Source of the DNA: an uncultured Pseudomonadota bacterium
GTDB lineage: Bacteria > Pseudomonadota > Gammaproteobacteria > Steroidobacterales > Steroidobacteraceae
DNA length: 64,000 nucleotides
Assembly (NCBI GenBank): GCA_903927005.1
Contig: CAIYLH010000129.1
Span: forward strand, 29,539-93,538
Reading direction: 5' to 3'
In this document: piece by piece, positions 35,727 to 44,633 of the stretch
Layout: each line of letters opens with the position of its first letter
Numbering within the stretch: position 1 is the stretch's first letter
Position numbers and translations under genes: made by a program
Notes under the pieces: generated by a model
The model's input: only the letters and a program-made list of their open reading frames with translations
Databases searched by the model: none
What the model was told of the DNA's origin: nothing

Positions 35727-36749
35727 ATGCCCCACCGACATGGCGATCCGGCGTCCAGCGCGCCGATCGCCGTGCTCGGCGCGGGCTCCTGGGGCAGCGC
35801 GCTCGCGATCCAGTTTGCCCGCTCGGGCCGCCCCACCCTGCTATGGGGCCGCGACCCCAGCCATCTGGCCGCACTCGCGGCGGACCGCCGCAATACCCGC
35901 TACCTGCCTGATGCGCCCTTCCCGGCGCAGCTTGCCATCGAGCCGGATTTCGGCCGCGCTGTCGCTGACGCAGTGGACATCCTGCTGGCCGTTCCCAGCA
36001 ACGGGTTCCGCGCCACGCTAGAGCGACTCAAGCCGCTGCTCAAGCCCGGCCAACGCGTCGCCTGGGCGACCAAGGGCTTCGAGCTGTCCACCGGCCGCCT
36101 GCCGCACGAAGTCGCGCGCGAAGTCCTTGGCCCGGACATTCCCGTGGCAGTGCTATCGGGACCTACTTTCGCAAGCGAGGTCGGTCGCGGACTTCCCACG
36201 GCGATGACCGTCGCCTCGCCCGATGAACACTTCGCCGCCGAGCTGGTCCGTTCCCTGTCGGGCCAGAACTTCCGTGGCTACACCTCGCCCGACATCATCG
36301 GCGTCGAGGTCGGCGGTGCGGTCAAGAACGTGCTCGCGATCGGTGCCGGTATTGCCGACGGCATGGGCTACGGCGCCAATACGCGCATCGCGCTGATCAC
36401 GCGCGGGCTGGCCGAGATGACCCGTCTGGGCGTCGCGCTGGGCGCCCGGCCCGAGACCTTCATGGGTCTGGCCGCCATGGGCGACCTGGTACTGACCTGC
36501 ACCGACGATCAGTCCCGCAACCGGCGCTTTGGCCTTGCGGTCGCACGCGGCCAAACTCCCGCTGAAGCCGCAGCCGCGATCGGCCAGGTCGTGGAGGGAG
36601 TCGCTGCCGCTCGTGCCGTTAACGCAGTTGCACGCCGCGTTGGGGTGGAGATGCCGATCGCCGAGCAGGTCTACGCCGTGCTGCACGAAGGGCTCGATGT
36701 CGCCACGGCCGTACGCACGCTGATGACGCGTGCGCTAAAACCCGAATAG
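35727..36749 (+). CDS. gpsA: Glycerol-3-phosphate dehydrogenase [NAD(P)+]
   Basis: A 340-residue enzyme making sn-glycerol 3-phosphate from dihydroxyacetone phosphate for phospholipid synthesis. The Rossmann motif is VLGAGSWGSALAIQFARSG (about residues 15-33), then WATKGFELSTGRLPHEV, VLSGPTFASEVGRGLPTAM, and the catalytic lysine in VGGAVKNVLAIGAGIADGMGYG. It follows secB by 14 bases, the conserved grxC-secB-gpsA order. The ATG at 35727 is accepted though a few non-conserved residues precede the Rossmann strand. Confidence 0.95.
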   Translation: MPHRHGDPASSAPIAVLGAGSWGSALAIQFARSGRPTLLWGRDPSHLAALAADRRNTRYLPDAPFPAQLAIEPDFGRAVADAVDILLAVPSNGFRATLERLKPLLKPGQRVAWATKGFELSTGRLPHEVAREVLGPDIPVAVLSGPTFASEVGRGLPTAMTVASPDEHFAAELVRSLSGQNFRGYTSPDIIGVEVGGAVKNVLAIGAGIADGMGYGANTRIALITRGLAEMTRLGVALGARPETFMGLAAMGDLVLTCTDDQSRNRRFGLAVARGQTPAEAAAAIGQVVEGVAAARAVNAVARRVGVEMPIAEQVYAVLHEGLDVATAVRTLMTRALKPE

Positions 36750-36760
36750 GACTGCCCGGC

Positions 36761-38434
36761 ATGCAGATGGAACACGCGAGCCCCTACGAGCACGGCCTCG
36801 AGCGCAACGACGCCAACTTCGTCGCTCTGACACCGCTGTCGTTCCTGGAGCGCACAGCACTCGTCCATCCCAAACGCATCGCGGTCGTCCACGGCGCGCG
36901 GCGACACAGCTGGGCGCTGACCTACTCACGCTGCCGGCAGCTGGCGTCTGCGCTCGGGCGCCGCGGCATCACTCGCGGCAACACGGTCGCAGTGATGCTC
37001 GCCAACACGCCGGAAATGTTCGAAGTCCATTTTGGCGTGCCGATGGCAGGTGCGGTGCTCAACACGCTCAATACCCGACTCGATGCCGAATCAATCGCTT
37101 TCATGCTCGAATTCGGCGATGCGCGGATGCTGATCACAGATCGCGAGTTCGCGCCGGTGGTCCGACAGGCGCTGCGGCTGCTGTCGCGCGAGATCACCGT
37201 CATCGATGTAGACGACGCGGAGTACACCGGCCCAGGCGAGCGACTGGGTGCCATTGACTACGAAGCACTACTCGCCGAGGGCGAGCCTACCTTCGAGTGG
37301 CTGCGGCCGCGCGATGAGTGGGATGCGATCTCGCTGAACTACACCTCAGGCACCACCGGCAACCCGAAGGGCGTCGTCTACCACCATCGCGGTGCATACC
37401 TGAACGCGACCTGCAATCTCGTCACTTGGGCGCTGCCGCCACACGTGACGTACTTGTGGACGCTGCCGATGTTCCACTGCAACGGCTGGTGCATGCCGTG
37501 GACCCTGGCGGCAAACGCAGGTACCAGCATCTGTCTGCGGCGTGTCGACGCCGAGGCGGTATTCCAGCTGATTCGCGCTGAGCGGGTCACCCACTACTGC
37601 GGCGCACCCATCGTGCACATGTTGTTGATCAACGCGCCGGCGTCGCTGCGCGAGGGCATCACACAGCGCGTGCACGCGATGGTGGCAGGTGCGGCACCGC
37701 CCGCCGCGATGATCGAAGGCATGGACCGGATCGGCTTCGAGCTCACCCACGTCTACGGCCTGACCGAGACCTACGGCCCCGCTGCCGTCTGCGCCCCACA
37801 AGAGGACTGGGCCGAGCTCGACATCGTCGCACGCGCACAACGCCACAGTCGGCAGGGTGTCACTTACCCACTGCAGGAGGCCATGGCGGTGCTGGACCCG
37901 GACACGATGCGACCGGTACCTGCCGACGGCGCGACGATGGGCGAGATCATGTTCCGCGGCAACATCACGATGAAGGGCTATCTGAAGAATCCGCGCGCCA
38001 CCGAGGAGGCCTTCAAGGGTGGCTGGTTCCACAGCGGCGACCTGGCCGTCGTCGAGCCGGACGGCTACGTCAAGATCAAGGATCGCTCCAAGGACATCAT
38101 CATTTCAGGCGGCGAGAATATCTCCTCGCTCGAGGTGGAGGACGTGCTCTACCGCCACCCGGCAGTACTGGCATGCGCCGTGATCGCACGGCCGGATGAG
38201 CGCTGGGGCGAGACCCCGTGTGCCTACGTCGAGATCAAGGCCGACGCTCAGGTCACCGCCGAGGAGCTAATCGCGCACTGCCGCGCGCAGCTGGCTCATT
38301 TCAAGGCGCCGCGCCACATCGAGTTCGCTACCTTACCGAAGACCTCGACCGGAAAGATCCAGAAAGCGGTGCTACGCGCCGCCGAGAAGGCGGCGCTCAG
38401 TGCGAATAAAGACGCCGACGCACCCAGCGGCTAA
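36761..38434 (+). CDS. AMP-dependent acyl-CoA synthetase
   Basis: A 557-residue adenylate-forming ligase that activates a carboxylic acid with ATP and CoA. The phosphate-binding motif is YTSGTTGNPKGVVYHHRG (about residues 192-209), then VYGLTETYGPAAVC and the C-terminal hinge GWFHSGDLAVVEPDGYVKIKDRSKDIIISGGENIS, with the catalytic lysine in TSTGKIQK. Overall it resembles the medium-chain or methylthioalkanoate-type ligases more than FadD, but chain length cannot be fixed from sequence. It begins 11 bases after gpsA and its 3' end overlaps the convergent membrane protein gene by 38 bases. Confidence 0.9.
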   Translation: MQMEHASPYEHGLERNDANFVALTPLSFLERTALVHPKRIAVVHGARRHSWALTYSRCRQLASALGRRGITRGNTVAVMLANTPEMFEVHFGVPMAGAVLNTLNTRLDAESIAFMLEFGDARMLITDREFAPVVRQALRLLSREITVIDVDDAEYTGPGERLGAIDYEALLAEGEPTFEWLRPRDEWDAISLNYTSGTTGNPKGVVYHHRGAYLNATCNLVTWALPPHVTYLWTLPMFHCNGWCMPWTLAANAGTSICLRRVDAEAVFQLIRAERVTHYCGAPIVHMLLINAPASLREGITQRVHAMVAGAAPPAAMIEGMDRIGFELTHVYGLTETYGPAAVCAPQEDWAELDIVARAQRHSRQGVTYPLQEAMAVLDPDTMRPVPADGATMGEIMFRGNITMKGYLKNPRATEEAFKGGWFHSGDLAVVEPDGYVKIKDRSKDIIISGGENISSLEVEDVLYRHPAVLACAVIARPDERWGETPCAYVEIKADAQVTAEELIAHCRAQLAHFKAPRHIEFATLPKTSTGKIQKAVLRAAEKAALSANKDADAPSG

Positions 38435-38795
38435 ACCACTCGCCCAGGGCAAGCACGCTCAGAATCGCAGCTGAAAACAGCGGCAGCGCGCTGCCGTGAA
38501 ACCCAATGCGGTGCCACAGCCATTCGAAGGCAGCCAGAGCAACCAGCAGCAGGCCATAGCCCGCAAGGTAAGTCGCAGGCCAGGTGAACAGCGCGACCCC
38601 AAGGACGTACGCCACCGCGACCGTGTCACGCTCAAGCGCCGTGGCCATCGGCCGCAGGAACGAACTCTCCCCCAGCAGCAGCACGAGCGGTCCTCGCGCA
38701 AGAATCCAGCCCGCGGCGAACCGTACGGCGGCCATGATCCACGGCATGACTCGCTCGCGCCAGGCCGGCAGGCCAGAAGCATCTTTGGGCAACAT
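38397..38795 (-). CDS. Uncharacterised small membrane protein
   Basis: A 132-residue protein not recognised. It has three or four hydrophobic segments (about residues 15-40, 52-73, 74-90 and 101-119) and a basic C-terminus FSRWVRRRLYSH, suggesting an inner-membrane protein with a cytoplasmic tail. The ATG at 38795 shares a base with the trmL stop (TGATG), so it is translationally coupled to trmL and likely real. Its last 38 bases overlap the convergent acyl-CoA synthetase gene. No function is proposed. Confidence 0.6.
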   Translation of the reverse strand: MLPKDASGLPAWRERVMPWIMAAVRFAAGWILARGPLVLLLGESSFLRPMATALERDTVAVAYVLGVALFTWPATYLAGYGLLLVALAAFEWLWHRIGFHGSALPLFSAAILSVLALGEWFSRWVRRRLYSH

Positions 38796-39262
38796 CAGGG
38801 AGTCTCCAGGGCAAAGTCGTTCTGGCGCCACGCCTCGTAGACGACCAGCGCGACCGAATTGGACAGGTTCACGCTACGGTTGCCCGGGCGCATCGGAATG
38901 CTGAGGATGGTTTCAGGCGGCAGGCTCGCCAGCACCGCCGCCGGCAAGCCGCTCGTCTCCCGCCCGAACAAGAAGGCATCGCCAGGCCGGAAACGCACAT
39001 CACTGTAGCGCACCGTGCCGCCGGTCTCGACCGCATAAAGGCGGGCCGGTCGCAGCGCCGCGAGGCAGGCAGCGAGGTCGGCGTGCTCGTGCACCCGCGC
39101 CATCTGGTGGTAATCCAGCCCGGCGCGGCGCAACTGGGCGTCGGACAGCGAAAACCCGAGCGGATGCACCAGATGTAGCCGGCAGCCGGTGTTGGCCGTC
39201 AGCCGGATGACGTTGCCGGTATTTGGCGGGATCTCGGGTTCGAGGAGGATGATGTCGAACAT
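38795..39262 (-). CDS. trmL: tRNA (cytidine/uridine-34 2'-O)-methyltransferase
   Basis: A 155-residue SPOUT-class methyltransferase that methylates the wobble ribose of leucine tRNAs. The N-terminal MFDIILLEPEIPPNTGNVIRL, the knot segments FLFGRETSGLPAAVL and ILSIPMRPGNRSVNLSNSVALVVYEAWRQ define the TrmL/YibK family; length matches E. coli (157). The knot residues binding SAM are intact. The upstream frame extension is not conserved. It is divergent from the dihydroorotate dehydrogenase gene with only 35 bases between. Confidence 0.95.
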   Translation of the reverse strand: MFDIILLEPEIPPNTGNVIRLTANTGCRLHLVHPLGFSLSDAQLRRAGLDYHQMARVHEHADLAACLAALRPARLYAVETGGTVRYSDVRFRPGDAFLFGRETSGLPAAVLASLPPETILSIPMRPGNRSVNLSNSVALVVYEAWRQNDFALETP

Positions 39263-39297
39263 GGGTCCAGGGCCGTTGTCGCGGCTATAATCATCGC

Positions 39298-40254
39298 ATG
39301 TCCGACTCCTTCGCACCGCTTCCTGCCTCGCTCGCGACGACCTTCTGTGGCCTGTCGTTCGCCTCGCCCATCGTGCTGCTGTCCGGGTGCGTCGGCTTCG
39401 GCGAGGAATACACACGGGTCGAGGGATTCTCGAACCGGGACTGCGGCGCCGTCGCGCTCAAGGGCACGACGCTGAACGCCCGCCCCGGCAACCCAGCACA
39501 CCGGGTCTATGAGACGCCGATGGGCATGTTGAATGCGATCGGGCTGCAGAACCCCGGCGCAGGCCACGTTGTGCAGCGCATCCTGCCGACACTCGACTTC
39601 GAGGAGACGCGCTTCATCGCCAACGTCTCGGGCAGCACGATCGAGGAATACGTCGAGGTGGTACGCCACTTCGACGACTCGCCGATCGATGCGATGGAGA
39701 TCAACATCTCCTGCCCCAACGTCAAGGAAGGCGGCGTGGCTTTCGGCAACCACCCGGAAATGAGCGCGCGCGTGGTGGCGGCCTGCCGCGCAGCGACCAA
39801 GAAACCGCTGATTACAAAGCTGTCGCCGAACCAGACCGATATCCGCGAGAGCGCGCGGGTCTGCATCGAGGCGGGCAGCGACGCACTATCGGTGATCAAC
39901 ACCATGATGGGCATGGCGATCGACGTGAGGACGCGCCGGCCGGTCATTGGCAACATCCAAGGCGGCCTGTCGGGGCCCGCGATCAAGCCGATCGCGCTCT
40001 TGAAGGTCCACCAGGTTTACGACGTTGCCAGACGCCACGGCGTGCCGATCATTGGCCAGGGTGGAATCACCAACGCAACGGACGCGCTCGAGTTCATCAT
40101 CGCCGGCGCAAGTGCCGTCGGCATCGGCACGGCGCTCTTCTACGATCCGCTGGTCTGTCGCAAGGTCAACGCTGGCATTGCCAGCTACCTTGCCGACAAT
40201 GGCTTCAAGAACGTGGCGGAACTCACCGGCACGCTGAACACAACCAAGCGCTGA
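39298..40254 (+). CDS. Dihydroorotate dehydrogenase, class 1B-type catalytic subunit
   Basis: A 318-residue soluble FMN enzyme of the class 1 dihydroorotate dehydrogenase family. The catalytic cysteine lies in MEINISCPNVKEGG (about residue 140), typical of class 1B; class 2 enzymes use Ser. FMN-binding segments are NAIGLQNPG, KLSPN, GGLSGPAIKPIALL and PIIGQGGITNATDALEFIIAGASAVGIGTALF. It lacks the N-terminal membrane helix of PyrD. No PyrK-type FeS/FAD electron-transfer subunit adjoins, so the electron acceptor is unclear. A role in pyrimidine synthesis is likely but a paralogous function cannot be excluded. Confidence 0.85.
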   Translation: MSDSFAPLPASLATTFCGLSFASPIVLLSGCVGFGEEYTRVEGFSNRDCGAVALKGTTLNARPGNPAHRVYETPMGMLNAIGLQNPGAGHVVQRILPTLDFEETRFIANVSGSTIEEYVEVVRHFDDSPIDAMEINISCPNVKEGGVAFGNHPEMSARVVAACRAATKKPLITKLSPNQTDIRESARVCIEAGSDALSVINTMMGMAIDVRTRRPVIGNIQGGLSGPAIKPIALLKVHQVYDVARRHGVPIIGQGGITNATDALEFIIAGASAVGIGTALFYDPLVCRKVNAGIASYLADNGFKNVAELTGTLNTTKR

Positions 40255-40314
40255 TCCTCACCGGCAGCCCGCGCTGCCCGCTACCGTTGCTGATGCCGTA
40301 GCTCAAGCAGCGCC

Positions 40315-41376
40315 TTAGCGCGGCGGCAGGGTCGACAGCGCGATCCCGCGCTGTTCCAGCGATGTCAGGATCGCAATATTGATGGCCTGCACGGCGGCAA
40401 GATAGCCGGCGTAATCGACGTCCGGCACCGTATAAGCGGCCTCTATGTCGAAGCCCGTGGGGCCCAGCGCCAGCAGATGGGCGCGCTCGAATCTCGCTTC
40501 AGGGCGCGTCGCCACAGCCGCACGGACCAGCTCCGGAACTTCAGCCAGCGCAGCCGCTGGAGTGCCATAGGCGAGCTGGAAGCGGAACACCAGCCGCCGC
40601 TCAAGGATCCTGCCGTAGTTGCGAATGCGTGCCTTGGCCAGTTCCGCGTTGGAAATGACGATCTGCTCGCCGCTAGTACTGCGCAGGCGCGTGCTCTTGA
40701 TGCCGATCGCTTCGACCGCGCCGGTGTAGCCGGACTCGAGCACCAGCGTGTCGCCGACCTCGAACGGCTTGTCGAGCGCGATCGACACCGACGCGAGCAG
40801 GTCGCCGAGCACATTCTGCACCGCGAGCGCGACGGCAATGCCGCCGATGCCCAGGCCCGCCAGCAGCGCCTTGACCTCGACGCCAAGGTTGTCGAGCGCA
40901 AGCAGCACAACGAGCGACCAGATCGCGACATTCGCGACGATCCGGACGATGGTTACCATGGTCTGCGAGCGACGATCGGCAGAGTGGGCCGAATGCTCCT
41001 CCAGATAGAAGCGCACCGCCGCGGAGGCCCAGAGCCCAAGCTGCGCGCCAATCATGATGATGATGATCGCGGTAGTCGCCTTCTCGGCGCGCAGCGGCAT
41101 GTCCAGGTACTTGGAGCCCGCGCCCAGCGACACGGCCAGCAGCGGAAACAGCTTGGTGCGGCGAATCAGCACCAGCGCAAGGCGCATGCCCGGTGGCAGC
41201 TCGTGCGCAATCAGGGCGCGCGTGCGTAGCGCGATCTGGCGGCGCATGAACAGCAGGACGACAAAGGTGGATAGGCCCAGACCGAGCGCGTAAGCCCAGT
41301 CGGCCAGCGGATTGCCGAGCAACAGATGGTTCGGGTTTAGCCCGGCAAAATGCAGCAATGCGTCCATGGACACCAT
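40315..41376 (-). CDS. MscS-family mechanosensitive channel
   Basis: A 353-residue protein with five helices, then a cytoplasmic MscS domain. The pore-lining helix and beta domain show as ALLAGLGIGGIAVALAVQNVLGDLLASVSIALDKPFEVGDTL, followed by VEAIGIKSTRLRSTSGEQIVISNAELAKARIRNYG, both standard for MscS. It should open under membrane tension to release solutes after osmotic downshock. It is larger than E. coli MscS (286) owing to two extra N-terminal helices, as in YbdG/YnaI-type channels. Transcribed alone. Confidence 0.9.
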   Translation of the reverse strand: MVSMDALLHFAGLNPNHLLLGNPLADWAYALGLGLSTFVVLLFMRRQIALRTRALIAHELPPGMRLALVLIRRTKLFPLLAVSLGAGSKYLDMPLRAEKATTAIIIIMIGAQLGLWASAAVRFYLEEHSAHSADRRSQTMVTIVRIVANVAIWSLVVLLALDNLGVEVKALLAGLGIGGIAVALAVQNVLGDLLASVSIALDKPFEVGDTLVLESGYTGAVEAIGIKSTRLRSTSGEQIVISNAELAKARIRNYGRILERRLVFRFQLAYGTPAAALAEVPELVRAAVATRPEARFERAHLLALGPTGFDIEAAYTVPDVDYAGYLAAVQAINIAILTSLEQRGIALSTLPPR

Positions 41377-41401
41377 TATAAGCCTGCCAGCACTACGCGC
41401 C

Positions 41402-42826
41402 TCAGGCTGCCGTTACTTCCTCATCGAGTGCGCCACGCTCCATGCCCAGCTCACGCATCTTGCGTGTCAGCGTGTTGCGCCCCCAACCTAATACCTTGGC
41501 CGCGTCCTGCCGGCGTCCCTCGGAGCGCGCGAGTGCCACGCGAATCAGCGTGCGCTCGAACTCAGGCAGGGCCGCATCAAGCAGCGGCTCGCCGCCGGCT
41601 TCAGCGCGGCCACGAGCCCACTGCTCCAGAGCGCGGGCCCAGTCGTCCTGTACGTTCGCGGCGCTACCGCCGCCGATCTCGGCCGGCACATCCTCAGGGC
41701 GGATGTCGCTGCCGGGCGCCGCAACGGTGAGGCGTCGGCAGACGTTGACCAGCTGGCGGACATTGCCGCCCCAGTCAGAGGCCACCAGCAGTCGCTCTGC
41801 CGCCGATGTTAGCCGCTTCGGGTCAACGCCGAGCTCGCGGGCGGCAGCGCCGAGGTAGTGACGCAGCAGTTCCGGGATGTCCTCGCGACGCGCGCGTAAC
41901 GGCGGCAGGGTAATGCGGATGACGTTCAAGCGATGCAACAGGTCTTCACGAAAGAGACCTTCCTTGACGCGCGCCTCGAGGTCCTGATGGGTCGCGGCGA
42001 TCACCCGCACATCCACGCGGATCGGGGTATTTCCGCCGACCCGGTAGAACTCACCCTCGGCGAGCACGCGCAGCAGGCGCGTCTGCAGCGCCTTAGACAT
42101 ATCGCCGATTTCGTCGAGGAACAACGTACCGCCATCGGCCTGCTCGAAGCGACCGCGTCGCAGCGCGTCGGCGCCCGTGAACGCACCCTTCTCGTGGCCG
42201 AACAACTCGGACTCGAGCAGGTCGGGTGTAAAGGCCGAGGTATTAAGCGCAATGAAGGGCTTCGCAACGCGCGGGCTGTGGCGATGCAGCGCGCGCGCGA
42301 CCAACTCCTTGCCGGTACCCGACTCGCCGTTGATCAACACCGTCATGCTTGAGCGTGACAGCCGACCGATCGAGCGAAAGACTTCCTGCATGGCAGGCGC
42401 ATGACCGAGCAGTTCGGGGATCTCCGTCGTCTCGACGCGGCCGTCCCCCGACGGTGGCGCCTGGTGGGCGGCGCGACGCACCAGCGAAACCGCATCGTCA
42501 ATGTCGAAAGGCTTTGGCAGGTACTCGAACGCGCCGCCCTGATAGGCGGCGACTGCGGCATCCAGATCGGTGTGCGCCGTCATCACGATGACCGGCAGGC
42601 GGGGATGGGCGGCCTGCACTTCCTGAAGCAGCTTCAGGCCACTCTTGCCGGGCATGCGAATGTCGGTGATCAGGACGTCCGGTTCTTCGAGATCAAGCGC
42701 CGTCAGCGCGCTCTGCGCATCTTCGAAGGCCCGCGCGCTCATGCCGCTCGCCTTTAGCGCACGTTCCAGCACCCAACGAATTGAGGCGTCATCGTCGACG
42801 AGCCAGACTCTGAGGGAATCAGCCAT
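41402..42826 (-). CDS. glnG: Nitrogen regulation response regulator NtrC
   Basis: A 474-residue sigma-54 activator. The receiver has its phospho-Asp in [13 protein letters not shown] (about residue 54); the AAA+ domain has Walker [17 protein letters not shown], the sigma-54 contact GAFTGAD and FLDEIGDM; the C-terminus has a Fis-type helix-turn-helix ending [21 protein letters not shown]. Phosphorylated NtrC would bind the paired sites at 46178-46223 and activate glnA. The ATG at 42826 overlaps the ntrB stop by eight bases (ATGGCTGA). Last gene of the glnA-DUF4124-ntrB-ntrC series. Confidence 0.96.
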   Translation of the reverse strand: MADSLRVWLVDDDASIRWVLERALKASGMSARAFEDAQSALTALDLEEPDVLITDIRMPGKSGLKLLQEVQAAHPRLPVIVMTAHTDLDAAVAAYQGGAFEYLPKPFDIDDAVSLVRRAAHQAPPSGDGRVETTEIPELLGHAPAMQEVFRSIGRLSRSSMTVLINGESGTGKELVARALHRHSPRVAKPFIALNTSAFTPDLLESELFGHEKGAFTGADALRRGRFEQADGGTLFLDEIGDMSKALQTRLLRVLAEGEFYRVGGNTPIRVDVRVIAATHQDLEARVKEGLFREDLLHRLNVIRITLPPLRARREDIPELLRHYLGAAARELGVDPKRLTSAAERLLVASDWGGNVRQLVNVCRRLTVAAPGSDIRPEDVPAEIGGGSAANVQDDWARALEQWARGRAEAGGEPLLDAALPEFERTLIRVALARSEGRRQDAAKVLGWGRNTLTRKMRELGMERGALDEEVTAA

Positions 42827-43898
42827 TGGATACTCCATCAAAAGGCAGCAGCAACGTGAACACCGTGTGTCCGCGGCGGCTATCGAACTCGATCAGGCCG
42901 CCGTGGCGGGTCACCAGGTCCTGCGCGACGGCAAGGCCAAGGCCCGTGCCGTCCGCGCGACCGGTTACCAGCGGATAGAAAATCGTGTCGGCGAGGTCCG
43001 GCGGTACACCAGGACCGTCGTCTTCGAACTGGATGCTGGCGACCACCCGATGGCGACGAGCGCCAATGGTCGCGTTGACGACCGCACGCGTTCGCAATGT
43101 CAGTCTTCCCTGACCCTCCAGCGCTTGCACCGCGTTTCTGCCAAGGTTCAGCATGGCCTGAATCATCTGGTCGCGGTCGACGTGCACCGTCGGCAGGCTC
43201 GGATCGTAGTCACGTACGATCTGCACACCTGCCGGGGCTTCGTTGCGCAACAGCTGGAATACGTGCTGCAACATCTCGTGCGGGTTGACGTCGGTCTTGT
43301 GCGGAACACCGCCGGGACCGAGCAGGTTGTCAACCAGCGTTCGCAGCCGATCGGCTTCGCGGATGATCAGCCGCGTATATTCCTTCAGCGGCTCGGCGGG
43401 CAGTTCGCGCTCCAGCAGCTGCGCCGCGCCACGCAGCCCGCCGAGCGGATTTTTTATCTCGTGCGCGAGCTGCCGAACCATCATGCGGTTGCCACCCAGC
43501 TGCGCGAGCAACGCGTTGTCGCGACTGATGCGCTGCTGACGGGTCGTATCGGAAATCTCAAGCAGTACGCGCTCGGCGTCCAACATCGAGGCTGTACAGT
43601 CGACGACGAACTGGCTGTCGGCGCGCGCACTGGGAACAAGCCGCAGCTCCCGGTACGCGATCGGCTCACCGCCATCGCGCGCGCGCGCCACCACCGCTTC
43701 GATAGGCTCGGCGTCGCGCAGGAACTCGAACAGATGTCGGCCCCGTGCCTGGTTGATGCCAACCGCAATCAGCGTCTGCGCGGATGCATTCAGGTATTCG
43801 ATCTCGCCACGCGGGCCGATGATGGCAAGCGCGGTGGATAGCGCATCGAGCAAGGACGCTTGGGCTTCGGGGCTCATCGCAAGGGCCTCATGCGCCAT
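42819..43898 (-). CDS. glnL: Nitrogen regulation sensor kinase NtrB
   Basis: A 359-residue soluble kinase with an N-terminal PAS domain (about 13-115) and HisKA/HATPase domains. The phospho-His lies in RQLAHEIKNPLGGLRGAAQLL (about residue 145), with N box MLNLGRNAVQAL and G boxes FEDDGPGVP and GTGLGLAVAQDLV. NtrB phosphorylates NtrC under nitrogen limitation and is turned to a phosphatase by PII. No membrane helix is present, as expected. It lies 21 bases after the DUF4124 gene and overlaps ntrC. Confidence 0.96.
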   Translation of the reverse strand: MAHEALAMSPEAQASLLDALSTALAIIGPRGEIEYLNASAQTLIAVGINQARGRHLFEFLRDAEPIEAVVARARDGGEPIAYRELRLVPSARADSQFVVDCTASMLDAERVLLEISDTTRQQRISRDNALLAQLGGNRMMVRQLAHEIKNPLGGLRGAAQLLERELPAEPLKEYTRLIIREADRLRTLVDNLLGPGGVPHKTDVNPHEMLQHVFQLLRNEAPAGVQIVRDYDPSLPTVHVDRDQMIQAMLNLGRNAVQALEGQGRLTLRTRAVVNATIGARRHRVVASIQFEDDGPGVPPDLADTIFYPLVTGRADGTGLGLAVAQDLVTRHGGLIEFDSRRGHTVFTLLLPFDGVSNG

Positions 43899-43919
43899 TG
43901 CCGTAGCCCGCGCGCGCGG

Positions 43920-44501
43920 TCAGCCGTGCGGTTTCTTTGGCAATGCAGGCCCACGCGGCGCCGTGACCGCGGAATTCTGCCGCACGTGGAAGGTCACCGA
44001 CGCAGATCCCAGCAACTCGGTGTCCGCCGCGTCGGTAACCAGCGCCGATACCGTATGTGTGCCGCGCGGCAGCTCGACCAGCGTCGACATGCCGTCGGCG
44101 GGTTCGGATTGCCGAGTTCCGTCGATTACGAACCATAGGTGGTGACCGCTAGCGAGGCCGGGCTGCAGGGCCGCACTGACGCCAACGAAGCCGTCGGAAC
44201 GCCAGACCACGCCGCCTTCTTCAGGCGAACTGATCGCGAGCATCTTGTAACTGGAAGCGGAGGTCGCAGCCCCGTTGTGTGCCGTTGCACTCCGGGCGCC
44301 GGCCGCGGCCGGAGCGTGGTAGCCCTGGGCGCTGCCAACCTCAACAGAAGTAGCGCCGGGCTCAGGCACATCGGAGTAATGCGTGACGCCCTTGGCATCG
44401 ACCCATTTATAGAGTGGCGTGCCGCCTTGCGCGGCAATTGGCGCGCAAGCAAAGGCGACAAACAGGACGAGCCGGCTGAGTCTTGGGTACCGCAAACGCA
44501 T
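43920..44501 (-). CDS. DUF4124 domain periplasmic protein
   Basis: A 193-residue protein with a signal peptide (LVLFVAFACAPIAAQ) followed by a DUF4124 motif, YKWVDAKGVTHYSDVPEPG (about residues 30-49), typical of small exported proteins of unknown function. The C-terminal half has an immunoglobulin-like character with HHLWFVIDGTRQSEP and TVSALVTDA, as in other glnA-linked DUF4124 proteins. Its position between glnA and ntrB is conserved in several gammaproteobacteria. Function unknown; a link with nitrogen assimilation is only positional. Confidence 0.8.
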   Translation of the reverse strand: MRLRYPRLSRLVLFVAFACAPIAAQGGTPLYKWVDAKGVTHYSDVPEPGATSVEVGSAQGYHAPAAAGARSATAHNGAATSASSYKMLAISSPEEGGVVWRSDGFVGVSAALQPGLASGHHLWFVIDGTRQSEPADGMSTLVELPRGTHTVSALVTDAADTELLGSASVTFHVRQNSAVTAPRGPALPKKPHG

Positions 44502-44593
44502 GAGATCAGCATAGCCCTTCGCCTCGGGCGTGACAAAGAAGCTCCCGCCGCGGTGCCCCCCGAACGTCTGGATTCGAGCAGCCGATCACGATT

Positions 44594-44626
44594 CCAGGCC
44601 CGGTGCACTTATTGCACCGGGCCTGG
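44594..44626 (-). terminator. Strong hairpin after glnA
   Basis: Perfect 14-base arms (CCAGGCCCGGTGCA and complement) with a 5-base loop, lying 8 bases after the glnA stop on the minus strand. There is no U tract, so it may be a partial terminator or processing stem separating abundant glnA mRNA from the ntrBC transcript, an arrangement known for glnA operons. Confidence 0.65.
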
Positions 44627-44633
44627 AGGACGA

